DNA of 64,000 nt, taken from the NCBI GenBank assembly GCA_964499285.1, contig CAZCLA010000006.1, positions 1 through 64,000 on the forward strand, in the 5' to 3' direction. Source of the stretch: JAGFIY01 sp964499285 (lineage in GTDB: Bacteria; Bacteroidota; Ignavibacteria; Ignavibacteriales; Melioribacteraceae). A program made the position numbers and the translations under genes. Under the pieces are notes generated by a model. The model ran no database searches. It saw nothing but the letters and a program-made list of their open reading frames with translations, and had not been told where the DNA came from. Below are positions 15,558-25,118 of the stretch, piece after piece (the stretch's first letter is position 1; every line of letters starts with the position of its first letter).

Positions 15558-16706
15558 ATGAAGCGTTTCATCAGAATGTTTCTGATAACATTAACTTTGA
15601 TTGGATGGACTAATGTTAATTTTGCACAAGGCGAATCGGCTGTTCCTTTTCTCCTTCTTGCTCCGGATTCAAGAGCAGGCGGTATAGGAGAATCGGGCGC
15701 AGGTTTGGCGGACAATTCTGCTGCTATTTTTTGGAATCCAGCCGGATTGGCATTTTTATCTGGTTCGGAAGTGAGTATCACTCACTCAAATTGGCTTCCG
15801 CAATTCAATCTTGACCTTTTTTATGATTATTTGACCTATCGGCAATATATCGAGGAAATCAACGGTTCGGTCTCAGCAAGTATCACATATATGAACTTCG
15901 GTGAATTTCAAAGAACAGGATCAAACTCGCCCGACGTAATTGAAACTTTCCGTTCGTTCGATGCGGCGATGACACTTGGTTATGCAACTAAAGTTACAAA
16001 TGATCTTGGACTTGGATTCAACTTTAGATTAATTCATAGTCGTTTATCGGACAAAGGTGCCGGTGAAGAGCAGGGTTCAGGTGTCGCTACATCTGTAAGT
16101 TTTGATATTGCAGCAATGTGGAGACCCGAAAAACTTGAGCTTCCATTAATCGGAGATTTCAGCAACAGATTAAGTCTTGGTATGAATTTAAGTAACCTTG
16201 GTCCGTCAATATATTATATCGATCAAGCACAAGCTGATCCAATTCCCACAAATTTAAGAGTTGGTCTTGCATTGAGATTGTTTGAGGACGAATATAACAA
16301 ATTTACGTACACTCTTGATTTCAGCAGAACCTTGATTGACAGAGATACAACAGGAAATCGTGACGAATGGTATGCTGCAATTTTCACCTCTTGGGGTAAT
16401 GAAAATCCGCTGCGTGAAGTAAACACTTCTATGGGAATTGAATATTGGTACGGACAACCCAATGATTTTATGTTTGCTGTACGAGCTGGTTATTTTTATG
16501 AAGATCCATCATATGGTAATAGAAAATTCATGACTCTCGGTGCCGGTATTAGATATGATCTCTATGGATTTGATTTTTCCTACATAACAACGGATGTTTT
16601 TCCAAACGGCGACAACCATCCGCTTTCAGATACTTTAAGATTTACCCTTCTTATTGGATGGGGAGAACAACCTGAACAAACAATGGGATTTCCACGCGGA
16701 CTTTAA
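15558..16706 (+). CDS. porV: Type IX secretion outer-membrane shuttle PorV
   Basis: A 382-residue FadL-like beta-barrel with a signal peptide ending N-F-A-Q. Near the start, A-P-D-S-R-A-G-G-I-G-E-S-G-A-G and A-I-F-W-N-P-A-G-L-A-F are the PorV signature; the C-terminal strand ends G-W-G-E-Q. In Porphyromonas PorV binds the C-terminal signals of cargo leaving the SprA channel and hands them to PorU. Gene order porU-porV is the same as in other T9SS bacteria. TTTGGAGGAC precedes the ATG. It is the best of three PorV/PorQ relatives in the window. Confidence 0.9.
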   Translation: MKRFIRMFLITLTLIGWTNVNFAQGESAVPFLLLAPDSRAGGIGESGAGLADNSAAIFWNPAGLAFLSGSEVSITHSNWLPQFNLDLFYDYLTYRQYIEEINGSVSASITYMNFGEFQRTGSNSPDVIETFRSFDAAMTLGYATKVTNDLGLGFNFRLIHSRLSDKGAGEEQGSGVATSVSFDIAAMWRPEKLELPLIGDFSNRLSLGMNLSNLGPSIYYIDQAQADPIPTNLRVGLALRLFEDEYNKFTYTLDFSRTLIDRDTTGNRDEWYAAIFTSWGNENPLREVNTSMGIEYWYGQPNDFMFAVRAGYFYEDPSYGNRKFMTLGAGIRYDLYGFDFSYITTDVFPNGDNHPLSDTLRFTLLIGWGEQPEQTMGFPRGL

Positions 16707-16712
16707 TTCGAT

Positions 16713-19700
16713 ATGAGAAAATATTTTGTAAAACTTCTATCAGTTCTATTTATATTGGGCAGTTTATCTGCCCAAAATTTTGTCAGCCGTTCCGTAAGCA
16801 ATAGGACTGTTGAACCGGTAAAATCCAACGGTGTTGTTAAAATTCTTGCTGTTATGGTCGAGTTTCAAGAAGACCGAGATTTAGAAACATACGGTAACGG
16901 CAAATTCGGTTCACATTATTCAAAAGATTACGGAACCACTATACTCGATCCTCTTCCGCACGATGCACAATATTTTGAAGATCACCTATTATTTGCGAAA
17001 AATTATTTTCGCAAAGTGTCTAACGGCAATCTTGATATTGAATATCAAGTTTTACCGGAGATTTTCACTGTCTCCAAAACCATGCGGAACTATTCGCCTC
17101 CGAACGATTCAGAAAATTTAGCTGAACTTGGAGCATTTTCCAGTGAGGTCTGGGAACTTGTTGCACAAAGTGAGCAAGCGCCAAATTTTAATGACTTTGA
17201 TCTGTTCTTTGTTTTTCATGCCGGTGTCAGTAAAGGTGTTATTACTTCAGGCAGTCTTGGTTTGGAACGAGATATTCCTTCAATTTATCTTGGACTTCAA
17301 TCATTTAGGAATATTTTCGGAAGTGATTTTAACGGCATAACTACAAGTAAAGGTGTGGTAACAAATACTGCTATTCTTCCGGAAACAGATTCGCGAGAGC
17401 AGCAAGGATTTAGCGAAACCGTACTAATCGAACTTACAATAAACGGATATATTTGTGCTACCATCGGAAGTTTTATAGGCATTCCCGATCTTTATGATAC
17501 AAAAACCGGAAAGAGTTCGATAGGTAGGTTCGGTTTGATGGATCCGCAGGGATTTTATGCTTATAACGGAGTTTTTCCCCCCGAGCCTTCGGCTTGGGTT
17601 AAAAAATATCTTGGTTGGATCAATCCTCCGGTTATTACAATGGATCAAGAAATTTCACTGATCCCATACATGATTGAACGATCCGGAAATAATTCGGTGG
17701 TTCAAATTCCGATAAACTCAAGGGAATATTATTTAGTCGAACGCCGTTCGAGAGATGCTAACAACAACGGATCGACAATCACTTATAAAGTCAATAACGA
17801 AATTAAACAAGTTACTTTTCAACATGACCAAAACGGTTACAGATATTTCAACATAGACTCGCTTCAAGGAGTTGTTATTGATGTCGATGAATTCGATTGG
17901 GCGCTTCCGGGTGTTGATGAAGATGATGAGGATGGAGAGTTCGAGGATATCGGATTAATTATTTGGCATGTTGACGAATCAGTTATTGAAGAAAATTTAT
18001 CGACTAATTCGATAAATGCCGATAGAAACAGAAAAGGTGTATTTGTAATTGAAGCGGATGGAATATTCGATATCGGCGAGGATTTCGTTAACATCCTTAC
18101 TGGCTTGACCGAAACACGTGAAGCCATTAAAGAGGATACTTGGTATCCGGACAATCCTGCACGATTGTATGAAAATATTTTCAACTATGAATCAAATCCT
18201 CCTGCTGTTTCAAATCTTGATGTTAATTCTTTCGTAGAGATGAGTAATTTTAATATTTCAGATGATGTTTATTCTTTTGATGTTTTGTTTGGGACTGATT
18301 TCATTCATAGAATCGGAAGTGTTCAACTAGACAATTCTTCTTCATTCAATTGGGTTCTAAATTCCGAAGCTGATGATTCCGGTTTTTATATCGGCACTGC
18401 TTTAAACACATTGTATGCAAATCTTAACGGTGATATTCGACAGTTTGATGTAATCAGCAAATATCCTCCTGCATTGATTTATCATAACCAAACGGATTAT
18501 TTAATCCTGGGGGCAGGCAATTACGTTAAAATTTTCTCGAACGACGATTTTTCAATCCCGTTCCAATTAGAATTGGATGATGAAATATCAGCACCAATAA
18601 CAGTTGTTAATTATAATGCATCAGCCAGCACTGCCGAATTGTTGATCGGAATGTCCAGCGGTCAGTTGCTTAAGTACAATTTAACTTTGATGCCTCAAGT
18701 GAATTTAACAGAATCTTCGCAGACGATAATTTCCGGTGAGGAAGCAATAAAGCAAATTTCAGCTTCCGCCGACGGCAGTTATATTGTAGTTATTACGAAT
18801 TCCGCTATTCATGACTTAAGCAACAGTGAAGTGATCAATACAAATAATTTAAACTTTATTTCACTTTCACAGAATTCAACAGGTAGTTATGATTACATTT
18901 CACTGAGTGATAACGAAAATATTTCTTTCTCGCAAACTACAATTGATGCAACATTACCCGGTGTGAATTCTGTTAAGAACTTTGCTTTAAGTAATATCAG
19001 TAATGATGGAAACAATTCTGTAATATTTACGAGCGGAAGCAAGTTGTATGCTCTTAATTCATCAGGTGCGTTGAATGACAATTTTCCCGTGGCAGATGAT
19101 TTACGAAGCAGTTTATCACGATATATTTTAACAGCCGATATTGATTCTGACACATACAGTGATCTGATGATTTTTACAGAAGATGGACGAATGAACACAA
19201 TTTCCGGTGCTGATGGAAAAGTACTATCGAAATACTCAATATCAATTGGTACTGCTCCTGCCGCAGCTCCCATAATTTATGACAGGAACGGGAAAATCGG
19301 TTTAGCAGTTTTAGATAACTCAAAAACTCTTTCGGTAATAGAATTAAACACTGACGCCGAAAACATTGAATGGTCTGCATTGTATGGAAATAGTTTTAAC
19401 CAATCAGTTCTAAAAGCAGCCTCATCTTCGCGGAGAATTACGCAATTCTTCCCTGAAACCAAGGCATATAATTGGCCTAATCCGATTTATGAAAACGAGA
19501 CATACATTAGATTTTTTATACTAGAAGAAAGTAATGTCTCAGTAAAAATATTTGATCTAGCCGGTGAACTGGTTGAATATATTCCGGCAAAAACATTCCC
19601 GGGCGGATTTGATTCGGAAATAACTTGGGATGTTTCAAAAATTCAAAGCGGAGTTTATTTTGCTCACATTCAGGCAAACTCAACCGTCAGCGGAAGCAGG

Positions 19701-19736
19701 GCATCAAAAATTATTAAAATTGCCGTCATTAAGTAG
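16713..19736 (+). CDS. M6-family secreted protein with T9SS tail; catalytic motif lost
   Basis: A 1007-residue exported protein. Residues about 35-300 follow the M6 (immune inhibitor A-like) metalloprotease domain: early V-M-V-E-F-x-E, then F-D-L-F-F-V-F-H-A-G and G-I-P-D-L-Y-D, then F-G-L-M-D. Where M6 enzymes read H-E-x-G-H before L-P-D-L-Y-D, this protein reads C248-A-T-I-G-S-F (17454-17474), so both histidines and the glutamate are gone and no other HExxH occurs. A long beta-rich middle and a T9SS C-terminal tail (N-W-P-N-P-I then G-V-Y-F-A-H-I) follow. It is probably a secreted pseudoprotease. It lies 6 bases after porV, so likely co-transcribed. Confidence 0.85.
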   Translation: MRKYFVKLLSVLFILGSLSAQNFVSRSVSNRTVEPVKSNGVVKILAVMVEFQEDRDLETYGNGKFGSHYSKDYGTTILDPLPHDAQYFEDHLLFAKNYFRKVSNGNLDIEYQVLPEIFTVSKTMRNYSPPNDSENLAELGAFSSEVWELVAQSEQAPNFNDFDLFFVFHAGVSKGVITSGSLGLERDIPSIYLGLQSFRNIFGSDFNGITTSKGVVTNTAILPETDSREQQGFSETVLIELTINGYICATIGSFIGIPDLYDTKTGKSSIGRFGLMDPQGFYAYNGVFPPEPSAWVKKYLGWINPPVITMDQEISLIPYMIERSGNNSVVQIPINSREYYLVERRSRDANNNGSTITYKVNNEIKQVTFQHDQNGYRYFNIDSLQGVVIDVDEFDWALPGVDEDDEDGEFEDIGLIIWHVDESVIEENLSTNSINADRNRKGVFVIEADGIFDIGEDFVNILTGLTETREAIKEDTWYPDNPARLYENIFNYESNPPAVSNLDVNSFVEMSNFNISDDVYSFDVLFGTDFIHRIGSVQLDNSSSFNWVLNSEADDSGFYIGTALNTLYANLNGDIRQFDVISKYPPALIYHNQTDYLILGAGNYVKIFSNDDFSIPFQLELDDEISAPITVVNYNASASTAELLIGMSSGQLLKYNLTLMPQVNLTESSQTIISGEEAIKQISASADGSYIVVITNSAIHDLSNSEVINTNNLNFISLSQNSTGSYDYISLSDNENISFSQTTIDATLPGVNSVKNFALSNISNDGNNSVIFTSGSKLYALNSSGALNDNFPVADDLRSSLSRYILTADIDSDTYSDLMIFTEDGRMNTISGADGKVLSKYSISIGTAPAAAPIIYDRNGKIGLAVLDNSKTLSVIELNTDAENIEWSALYGNSFNQSVLKAASSSRRITQFFPETKAYNWPNPIYENETYIRFFILEESNVSVKIFDLAGELVEYIPAKTFPGGFDSEITWDVSKIQSGVYFAHIQANSTVSGSRASKIIKIAVIK

Positions 19737-19753
19737 ATCTTCGGAATTATCTC

Positions 19754-22700
19754 ATGAAACGATTCTATAATTCAATTATATTAATACTTTTACCATTTAG
19801 CTTTTTATACGCTCAATTCAATGAATTTGAACCGGAATATACTTGGCTTACACTCGAGGGTAAAAACGTAAAAGTTCATTTCCATCCTGAAGCAGAACGG
19901 ACTGCACGTGTAGTTCTTAAAATTGCAGACGAAGTTTGGGAACCGATTACTTCCCTTTATGAATATGAACCGGAAACTGTTCATTACGTAATCAAAGATA
20001 TCGATGATTATTCGAACGGCGCTACTTTTTTCTTCGATAATAAGATTGAAATTTGGGCATCGTCACTCGATTTTGATTTAAGGGGTGCACACAACTGGCT
20101 TCGTAATGTTATTTCTCACGAATTTACTCACTTAGTGCAAATACAAGCAGCTATGAAAATGGGAAGAGGGATTCCGGCATTTTATCTTCAGTTGTTAAGC
20201 TATGAAGATGTGAGGCGTCCCGATATTCTTTACGGTTATCCAAATGTTATTGTTTCTTATCCTGTTGCAACTATCAATATGCCTGCATGGTTCGCAGAAG
20301 GAACGGCTCAGTATATGAGAGAGGAATTCAATTACGACAACTGGGATTCACATCGTGATATGATCCTGAGAAGTTACGCTCTCGATAATAATATGCTTAC
20401 TTGGAACGAGATGGGTGTCTTCGGAAAAACTAGTCTTGGAAACGAGTCGGTTTACAATTCCGGTTTTGCACTTACGAAATATATCTCACAAAAATACGGC
20501 GAAGATAAGTTAAGAAAGATTACATATAAACTGGGAAAGCTGACAAACTTTACAATTGATGCTGCCTTTGAGGATGTTCTTGGAAAGGACGGTAACGAGA
20601 TTTATGACGAATGGTCATCATATTTGAAAGAAGATTATAACAACCGTGTTGCTGATATTAGAACAAATTTGGTTGAAGGCGAAATTTTATCCGGCGTAGG
20701 ATTTGGAAATTTCTATCCTAATTATTCGGATGATGGTAAAAAACTTCTGTTTATTTCGAATAAAACTGCAGATTATTTCGGCGCTTCAAGTCTATTCTTA
20801 TACGATTTAGAAACGAAAGAGGAGAAGCATCTAATTTCCAATGTTCGATCAACTGCTGAGTTTATTCCGGGAACAAATAAAATTATATACGCACAATTAA
20901 GTGAAGATAATCCAAATTGGACGAACATACACGATCTTTATATTTATGACATTGATGAAGATGATTCAGATAGAATTACTTTCGGTCTGCGTGCAAATAA
21001 TCCCAGTGTAAGCAATGATGGAAAAAAAATAGTTTTTGCTTATCAAAAAGACGGAACAACTAATCTGGCAACCGTTGACATAAACGGAAAAAACTATAAA
21101 CGCATTACTTTGTTTGAGAATGGTGAACAGGTTTTTAATCCTAGATTTTCAAATGATGATTCATACATAATATTTGATTATAGTTATCATCAAGGAAGAG
21201 ATATTGCAAAGATAGATTCAAACGGAGCCAATCTTGAATTTATTCTTAACTCTGAGCACGATGAAAGAAACGGAATTTTCGATAAGGATGGGAAATTGAT
21301 TTACTCTTCTGATAAGACCGGGATTTTTAATTTATATTTATACAATCTTAAAACCAAAACAGAAATTCAGTTGACAAATGTTTTGGGCGGTGCGTTCATG
21401 CCGACAATAGATGAACGTGGTGATATTGTTTATTCAGGTTATAATTCCAGCGGATATAAGATTTTTAAACTTGATTACGAAAATCGGGAAAAAGTTGATC
21501 CTTCAAAGAAATATATAAGACTAAATAATCCTCCACTGGACACGTCTAATCCAAATGGCGACATCGAAAACTTTAAAATAAATGCTCTTCGTAATTTTGA
21601 CGATTATAAATATCCGGATCAAGATGCAAAAGATTATTCAGGCTTTTTCTCAAAGCTTACTTTTTTTCCGTTTATTCGATATGATAATTACAATCCGCAG
21701 ACTTCAGGAATTGATAAACTGAAACCGGGTTTATATTTAACTTCAAGCGATGTTCTGAATAGATATAGTTTCTTCGCGGGTGGTGCTATCAACACAAGTC
21801 TTGAGAGAGATTTATTCTTAATATTCGAATATAGAAACCGTCTTCCACTGCTTTATAATTTGGGTTTAAAACCCGACCTTTCAATTGAACTTTACAGCAT
21901 AAGCAGGGAGACTGAACTTGAAATTCCGTTTGGAGTTGATTCCACCTACAATCCGCCGCGTTATGATTATTTAATTCCCACAGATGTAACTTATGATCTG
22001 TTCGAATTTGACATTGCTGCAAAGCATAAAATTTTTGCTGCCGGAAACGATGTTGAATTCAGATTTGTATTTAGTCAATACACTGCCAAATTAGGTAGTT
22101 TTAAGATACCTGGAATAAATGAACTTTATCCGACCACAAAAGATACATACTTTATAGGCAGAGCATTCAAATTTACTTACACTCATAATGGTTTGCGACC
22201 TCACGCTTATGCCGATATTAATCCGATCGGTAGACATCTTGAATTATTCTATACATATGAGTTGAACGAATTCAATGATGAAAATGAATATGTAGTCGAA
22301 GATGGTCTTTTAAAACCTTTGTACAACGATTATAAATTTCATTCATTAGAATTAAAATACCGCGAACATATTGAAACATTCAAGTATCATACATTAACTT
22401 TTCAAGCTCGTGCTGCTACGATATTCGGTCCTACGGTTCCCGACTTTTTTGATTTTTATTTGGGCGGGCTCGTTGGAATGAAAAGTTATCCGTTTTATGC
22501 AATTTCCGGAAATGAACTTGCCTGGCTTAATTTCACATATCGTTTTCCCATATTTAGGAGTCTTGATACTCGAATAGGTCATTTATATTTGGATAAAGTT
22601 TATCTCTCAGTTTTTGCTGATCTTGGAAATGCGTGGACAGGAAATTCGATTCCTAATTTGGAAGAATTCAAAAAAGGTGCCGGTGCAGAGTTAAGAATTA

Positions 22701-22852
22701 AGATGAATTCATTCTATCTCTTCCCGACAAGCATTTTCTTCAGCGCAGCTTATGCCTTTGATGAGCACGAGCGCACGGTGAGAGGGGAATTGATTAAGTA
22801 TGGCAAAGAGTGGAGATTCTACGGTGGAATTTTATTTGATTTTAATTTTTAA
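19754..22852 (+). CDS. Zinc-peptidase/beta-propeller/outer-membrane barrel protein
   Basis: A 1032-residue exported protein in three parts. Residues about 20-310 look like a gluzincin-type zinc peptidase: H-E-F-T-H in V-I-S-H-E-F-T-H-L-V-Q and the downstream glutamate in A-W-F-A-E-G-T-A-Q-Y. Residues about 320-600 contain TolB/PD40-type propeller blades (P-N-Y-S-D-D-G-K-K-L-L-F and P-S-V-S-N-D-G-K-K-I-V-F). The remainder is rich in beta-barrel strands ending in an aromatic residue (F-D-F-N-F), like a BamA-type surface antigen. The protease-propeller-barrel design places cutting activity at the outer membrane. Translationally close to the T9SS gene upstream (17 bases). Confidence 0.75.
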   Translation: MKRFYNSIILILLPFSFLYAQFNEFEPEYTWLTLEGKNVKVHFHPEAERTARVVLKIADEVWEPITSLYEYEPETVHYVIKDIDDYSNGATFFFDNKIEIWASSLDFDLRGAHNWLRNVISHEFTHLVQIQAAMKMGRGIPAFYLQLLSYEDVRRPDILYGYPNVIVSYPVATINMPAWFAEGTAQYMREEFNYDNWDSHRDMILRSYALDNNMLTWNEMGVFGKTSLGNESVYNSGFALTKYISQKYGEDKLRKITYKLGKLTNFTIDAAFEDVLGKDGNEIYDEWSSYLKEDYNNRVADIRTNLVEGEILSGVGFGNFYPNYSDDGKKLLFISNKTADYFGASSLFLYDLETKEEKHLISNVRSTAEFIPGTNKIIYAQLSEDNPNWTNIHDLYIYDIDEDDSDRITFGLRANNPSVSNDGKKIVFAYQKDGTTNLATVDINGKNYKRITLFENGEQVFNPRFSNDDSYIIFDYSYHQGRDIAKIDSNGANLEFILNSEHDERNGIFDKDGKLIYSSDKTGIFNLYLYNLKTKTEIQLTNVLGGAFMPTIDERGDIVYSGYNSSGYKIFKLDYENREKVDPSKKYIRLNNPPLDTSNPNGDIENFKINALRNFDDYKYPDQDAKDYSGFFSKLTFFPFIRYDNYNPQTSGIDKLKPGLYLTSSDVLNRYSFFAGGAINTSLERDLFLIFEYRNRLPLLYNLGLKPDLSIELYSISRETELEIPFGVDSTYNPPRYDYLIPTDVTYDLFEFDIAAKHKIFAAGNDVEFRFVFSQYTAKLGSFKIPGINELYPTTKDTYFIGRAFKFTYTHNGLRPHAYADINPIGRHLELFYTYELNEFNDENEYVVEDGLLKPLYNDYKFHSLELKYREHIETFKYHTLTFQARAATIFGPTVPDFFDFYLGGLVGMKSYPFYAISGNELAWLNFTYRFPIFRSLDTRIGHLYLDKVYLSVFADLGNAWTGNSIPNLEEFKKGAGAELRIKMNSFYLFPTSIFFSAAYAFDEHERTVRGELIKYGKEWRFYGGILFDFNF

Positions 22853-22863
22853 ACAGGCTGGTT

Positions 22864-23736
22864 ATGCTAAAAAAAATTATTATTATCCTTATCTTTTCTT
22901 CGGCTGGAATTTTTTCGCAGCAAGCTGAAATGAATAATTTTACCGGTTCAATCAATCTCGATTCGAAATTAGCTTTCGATAACACATTGATAAATTTCGA
23001 TAATTCTAATCAAAATTCCGGTGAGAGAAAGTCGCCTTTTTTAGCCGGGCTGTTATCTTTTATCGTTCCCGGTGTAGGACAAGCTTACAACAATGAGTGG
23101 TGGAAAACTGCAATATTTATTGCGGTAGAAGCAGCGGTGATTACGACGGCAGTAATCTACGACGGAAAAGGAGATGATCAAACAGTCTTCTTTGAAAATT
23201 TTGCAAATCAGCATTGGTCGGTTTCGCAATATGCACAATGGACTGTTGAAAACGCGACAGTCATAAATCCAGCACTAACCGATGAGCAAGTAGCTTCTTA
23301 CAATATTTTTCAGAACGGATCTGTTAATTGGAATGAGTTGAACGCTCTCGAAAATGCTATCGGGCATTGGTATTCTCATCGTCTCGCTCCTCTCGGTGAT
23401 CAGCAATACTATGAAATGATAGGTAAGTATCCTCAGTTTGCTGCAGGCTGGAACGATTTTAATCTTAACGAACCCTACACATATGGTGATCCTCTTCCTT
23501 CTAACTTTCATTATTACGCGAGTGAGAGAGGAAAGGCAAACGATTTTTATTCCGTAGCGAAAACAATGGTATCAATTACGATTATAAATCATATTTTAAG
23601 TGCGGCGGAAGCAGCGTGGGGTGCAAGTAGATATAATAAAACATTGGATGTGCAAGTTTCGATGTCAAAATTGAATCTTGGATTCTACTCAGAATATTAT
23701 CCGAAAATTAGTTTTTCATATAAGTTCGACCTATGA
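22864..23736 (+). CDS. DUF5683 domain protein
   Basis: A 290-residue protein with a signal peptide. The block S-P-F-L-A-G-L-L-S-F-I-V-P-G-V-G-Q-A-Y-N-N-E-W at about residues 58-80 and the following hydrophobic stretch are the DUF5683 hallmark, widespread in Bacteroidota and found near cell-division or envelope genes. No catalytic motif is visible. The stop codon region overlaps the der start by 4 bases (ATGA), so it sits at the junction between the secreted-protein cluster and the der operon. Confidence 0.75.
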   Translation: MLKKIIIILIFSSAGIFSQQAEMNNFTGSINLDSKLAFDNTLINFDNSNQNSGERKSPFLAGLLSFIVPGVGQAYNNEWWKTAIFIAVEAAVITTAVIYDGKGDDQTVFFENFANQHWSVSQYAQWTVENATVINPALTDEQVASYNIFQNGSVNWNELNALENAIGHWYSHRLAPLGDQQYYEMIGKYPQFAAGWNDFNLNEPYTYGDPLPSNFHYYASERGKANDFYSVAKTMVSITIINHILSAAEAAWGASRYNKTLDVQVSMSKLNLGFYSEYYPKISFSYKFDL

Positions 23737-25046
23737 ATACGCCATTAGTGGTAATTGTCGGCAGACCCAATGTTGGAAAGTCAACACTATTCAATCGGCT
23801 CACGAAAAGCCAAAATTCAATAGTTGATGATTACAGTGGAGTTACTCGTGACAGAGTTTACGGTGAAGTGGAGTGGAACGGAAAAAATTTCAGGTTGATC
23901 GATACCGGTGGATTTGTTCCTCAATCCGATGAAATATTTGAAAGTGCCATCCGCGAACACATTAAAATCGCCTTGGAAGAAGCTGATGCAATTCTTTTCA
24001 TAACAGACGGGAGAACCGGAATACATCCTATCGATCGTGAAATAGCAGATAGACTTCGTAAAACAGAAAAACCGGTATTTGTGCTAGTTAATAAATCGGA
24101 TAATAACGAATTAGGTTTAAGCAAAAACGAATTTTACGAATTTGGGCTAGAGGATGTGTTCGATATTTCTGCTCTCAGCGGTAGAAACGTCGGAAACGTG
24201 CTAGATTCATTATTGAGTGTGCTTCCTGAATTTGATCAAGATAAAAAAGAAGATTTACGACTAAAGATTGCAATTGTCGGAAAACCGAATGTGGGTAAAT
24301 CTTCGCTCACAAATTCCTTGACGGGAATAGATAGAAGTATAGTCACGGATATTCCGGGTACTACACGAGATAGTCTCGATACTGTTCTAAAATATTACGG
24401 TGAAGAAATTATTCTGATTGACACAGCTGGTTTAAGAAAAAAATCTAAGATCAAAGAGAATATAGAATTTTACTCGACAGTGAGAACATACAGAGCGATT
24501 TCTGAGAGTGATGTTTCAATTGTTCTGCTGGATGCTGAACTTGGGATAGAAAAACAAGATAAACAAATAATAGATGAGGCAGTAAGAAGGAGAAAAGGAT
24601 TAATAATTGCAGTTAATAAATGGGATCTTATTGAAAAGGAAACAAATACTGCAAAAATGTATGAGGATCAGATTAGAGAAAGTCTGGGTAAAATAGATTA
24701 TGCCCCGATAATTTTTATTTCTGCTATAACCAAACAAAGAATATTTAAATTGATAGAACTTGCAAAAGAAATTGAATCAGAAAGAAAGAAAAAAATCCCC
24801 ACAAATCAACTGAACGAAACTCTACTTCCGGAACTAGAGAAGACACCTCCACCGACAACACCTACAGGAAAGGAAGTCAAAATTAGGTTTATCAACCAAG
24901 TTGGCGAAAAATATCCGATATTTCTTGTTTTTGCTAATAATTCAAAACATATTCCCGATCATTATAGACGCTTTGTCGAAAAGAAAATTCGTCAGCATTT
25001 TGGATTTTCTGGCGTACCCATCACCGTGAGCTTCAAGGACAGCTAA
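23733..25046 (+). CDS. der: Ribosome-associated GTPase Der (EngA)
   Basis: A 437-residue tandem GTPase for 50S ribosome assembly. The first G domain has G-R-P-N-V-G-K-S near residue 9, D-T-G-G and N-K-S-D; the second has G-K-P-N-V-G-K-S near residue 183, D-T-A-G and N-K-W-D. The C-terminal KH-like domain ends H-F-G-F-S-G-V-P-I. Length and layout are typical. Start ATG overlaps the preceding gene's stop. A small gap of about 70 bases separates it from the histidine kinase. Confidence 0.97.
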   Translation: MNTPLVVIVGRPNVGKSTLFNRLTKSQNSIVDDYSGVTRDRVYGEVEWNGKNFRLIDTGGFVPQSDEIFESAIREHIKIALEEADAILFITDGRTGIHPIDREIADRLRKTEKPVFVLVNKSDNNELGLSKNEFYEFGLEDVFDISALSGRNVGNVLDSLLSVLPEFDQDKKEDLRLKIAIVGKPNVGKSSLTNSLTGIDRSIVTDIPGTTRDSLDTVLKYYGEEIILIDTAGLRKKSKIKENIEFYSTVRTYRAISESDVSIVLLDAELGIEKQDKQIIDEAVRRRKGLIIAVNKWDLIEKETNTAKMYEDQIRESLGKIDYAPIIFISAITKQRIFKLIELAKEIESERKKKIPTNQLNETLLPELEKTPPPTTPTGKEVKIRFINQVGEKYPIFLVFANNSKHIPDHYRRFVEKKIRQHFGFSGVPITVSFKDS

Positions 25047-25118
25047 ATTTGTATGGCCGATTTCAATTAAACGGCAAATCTATTATATTCATTAACTAAA
25101 CTTGAGAAGATTTTTCCA

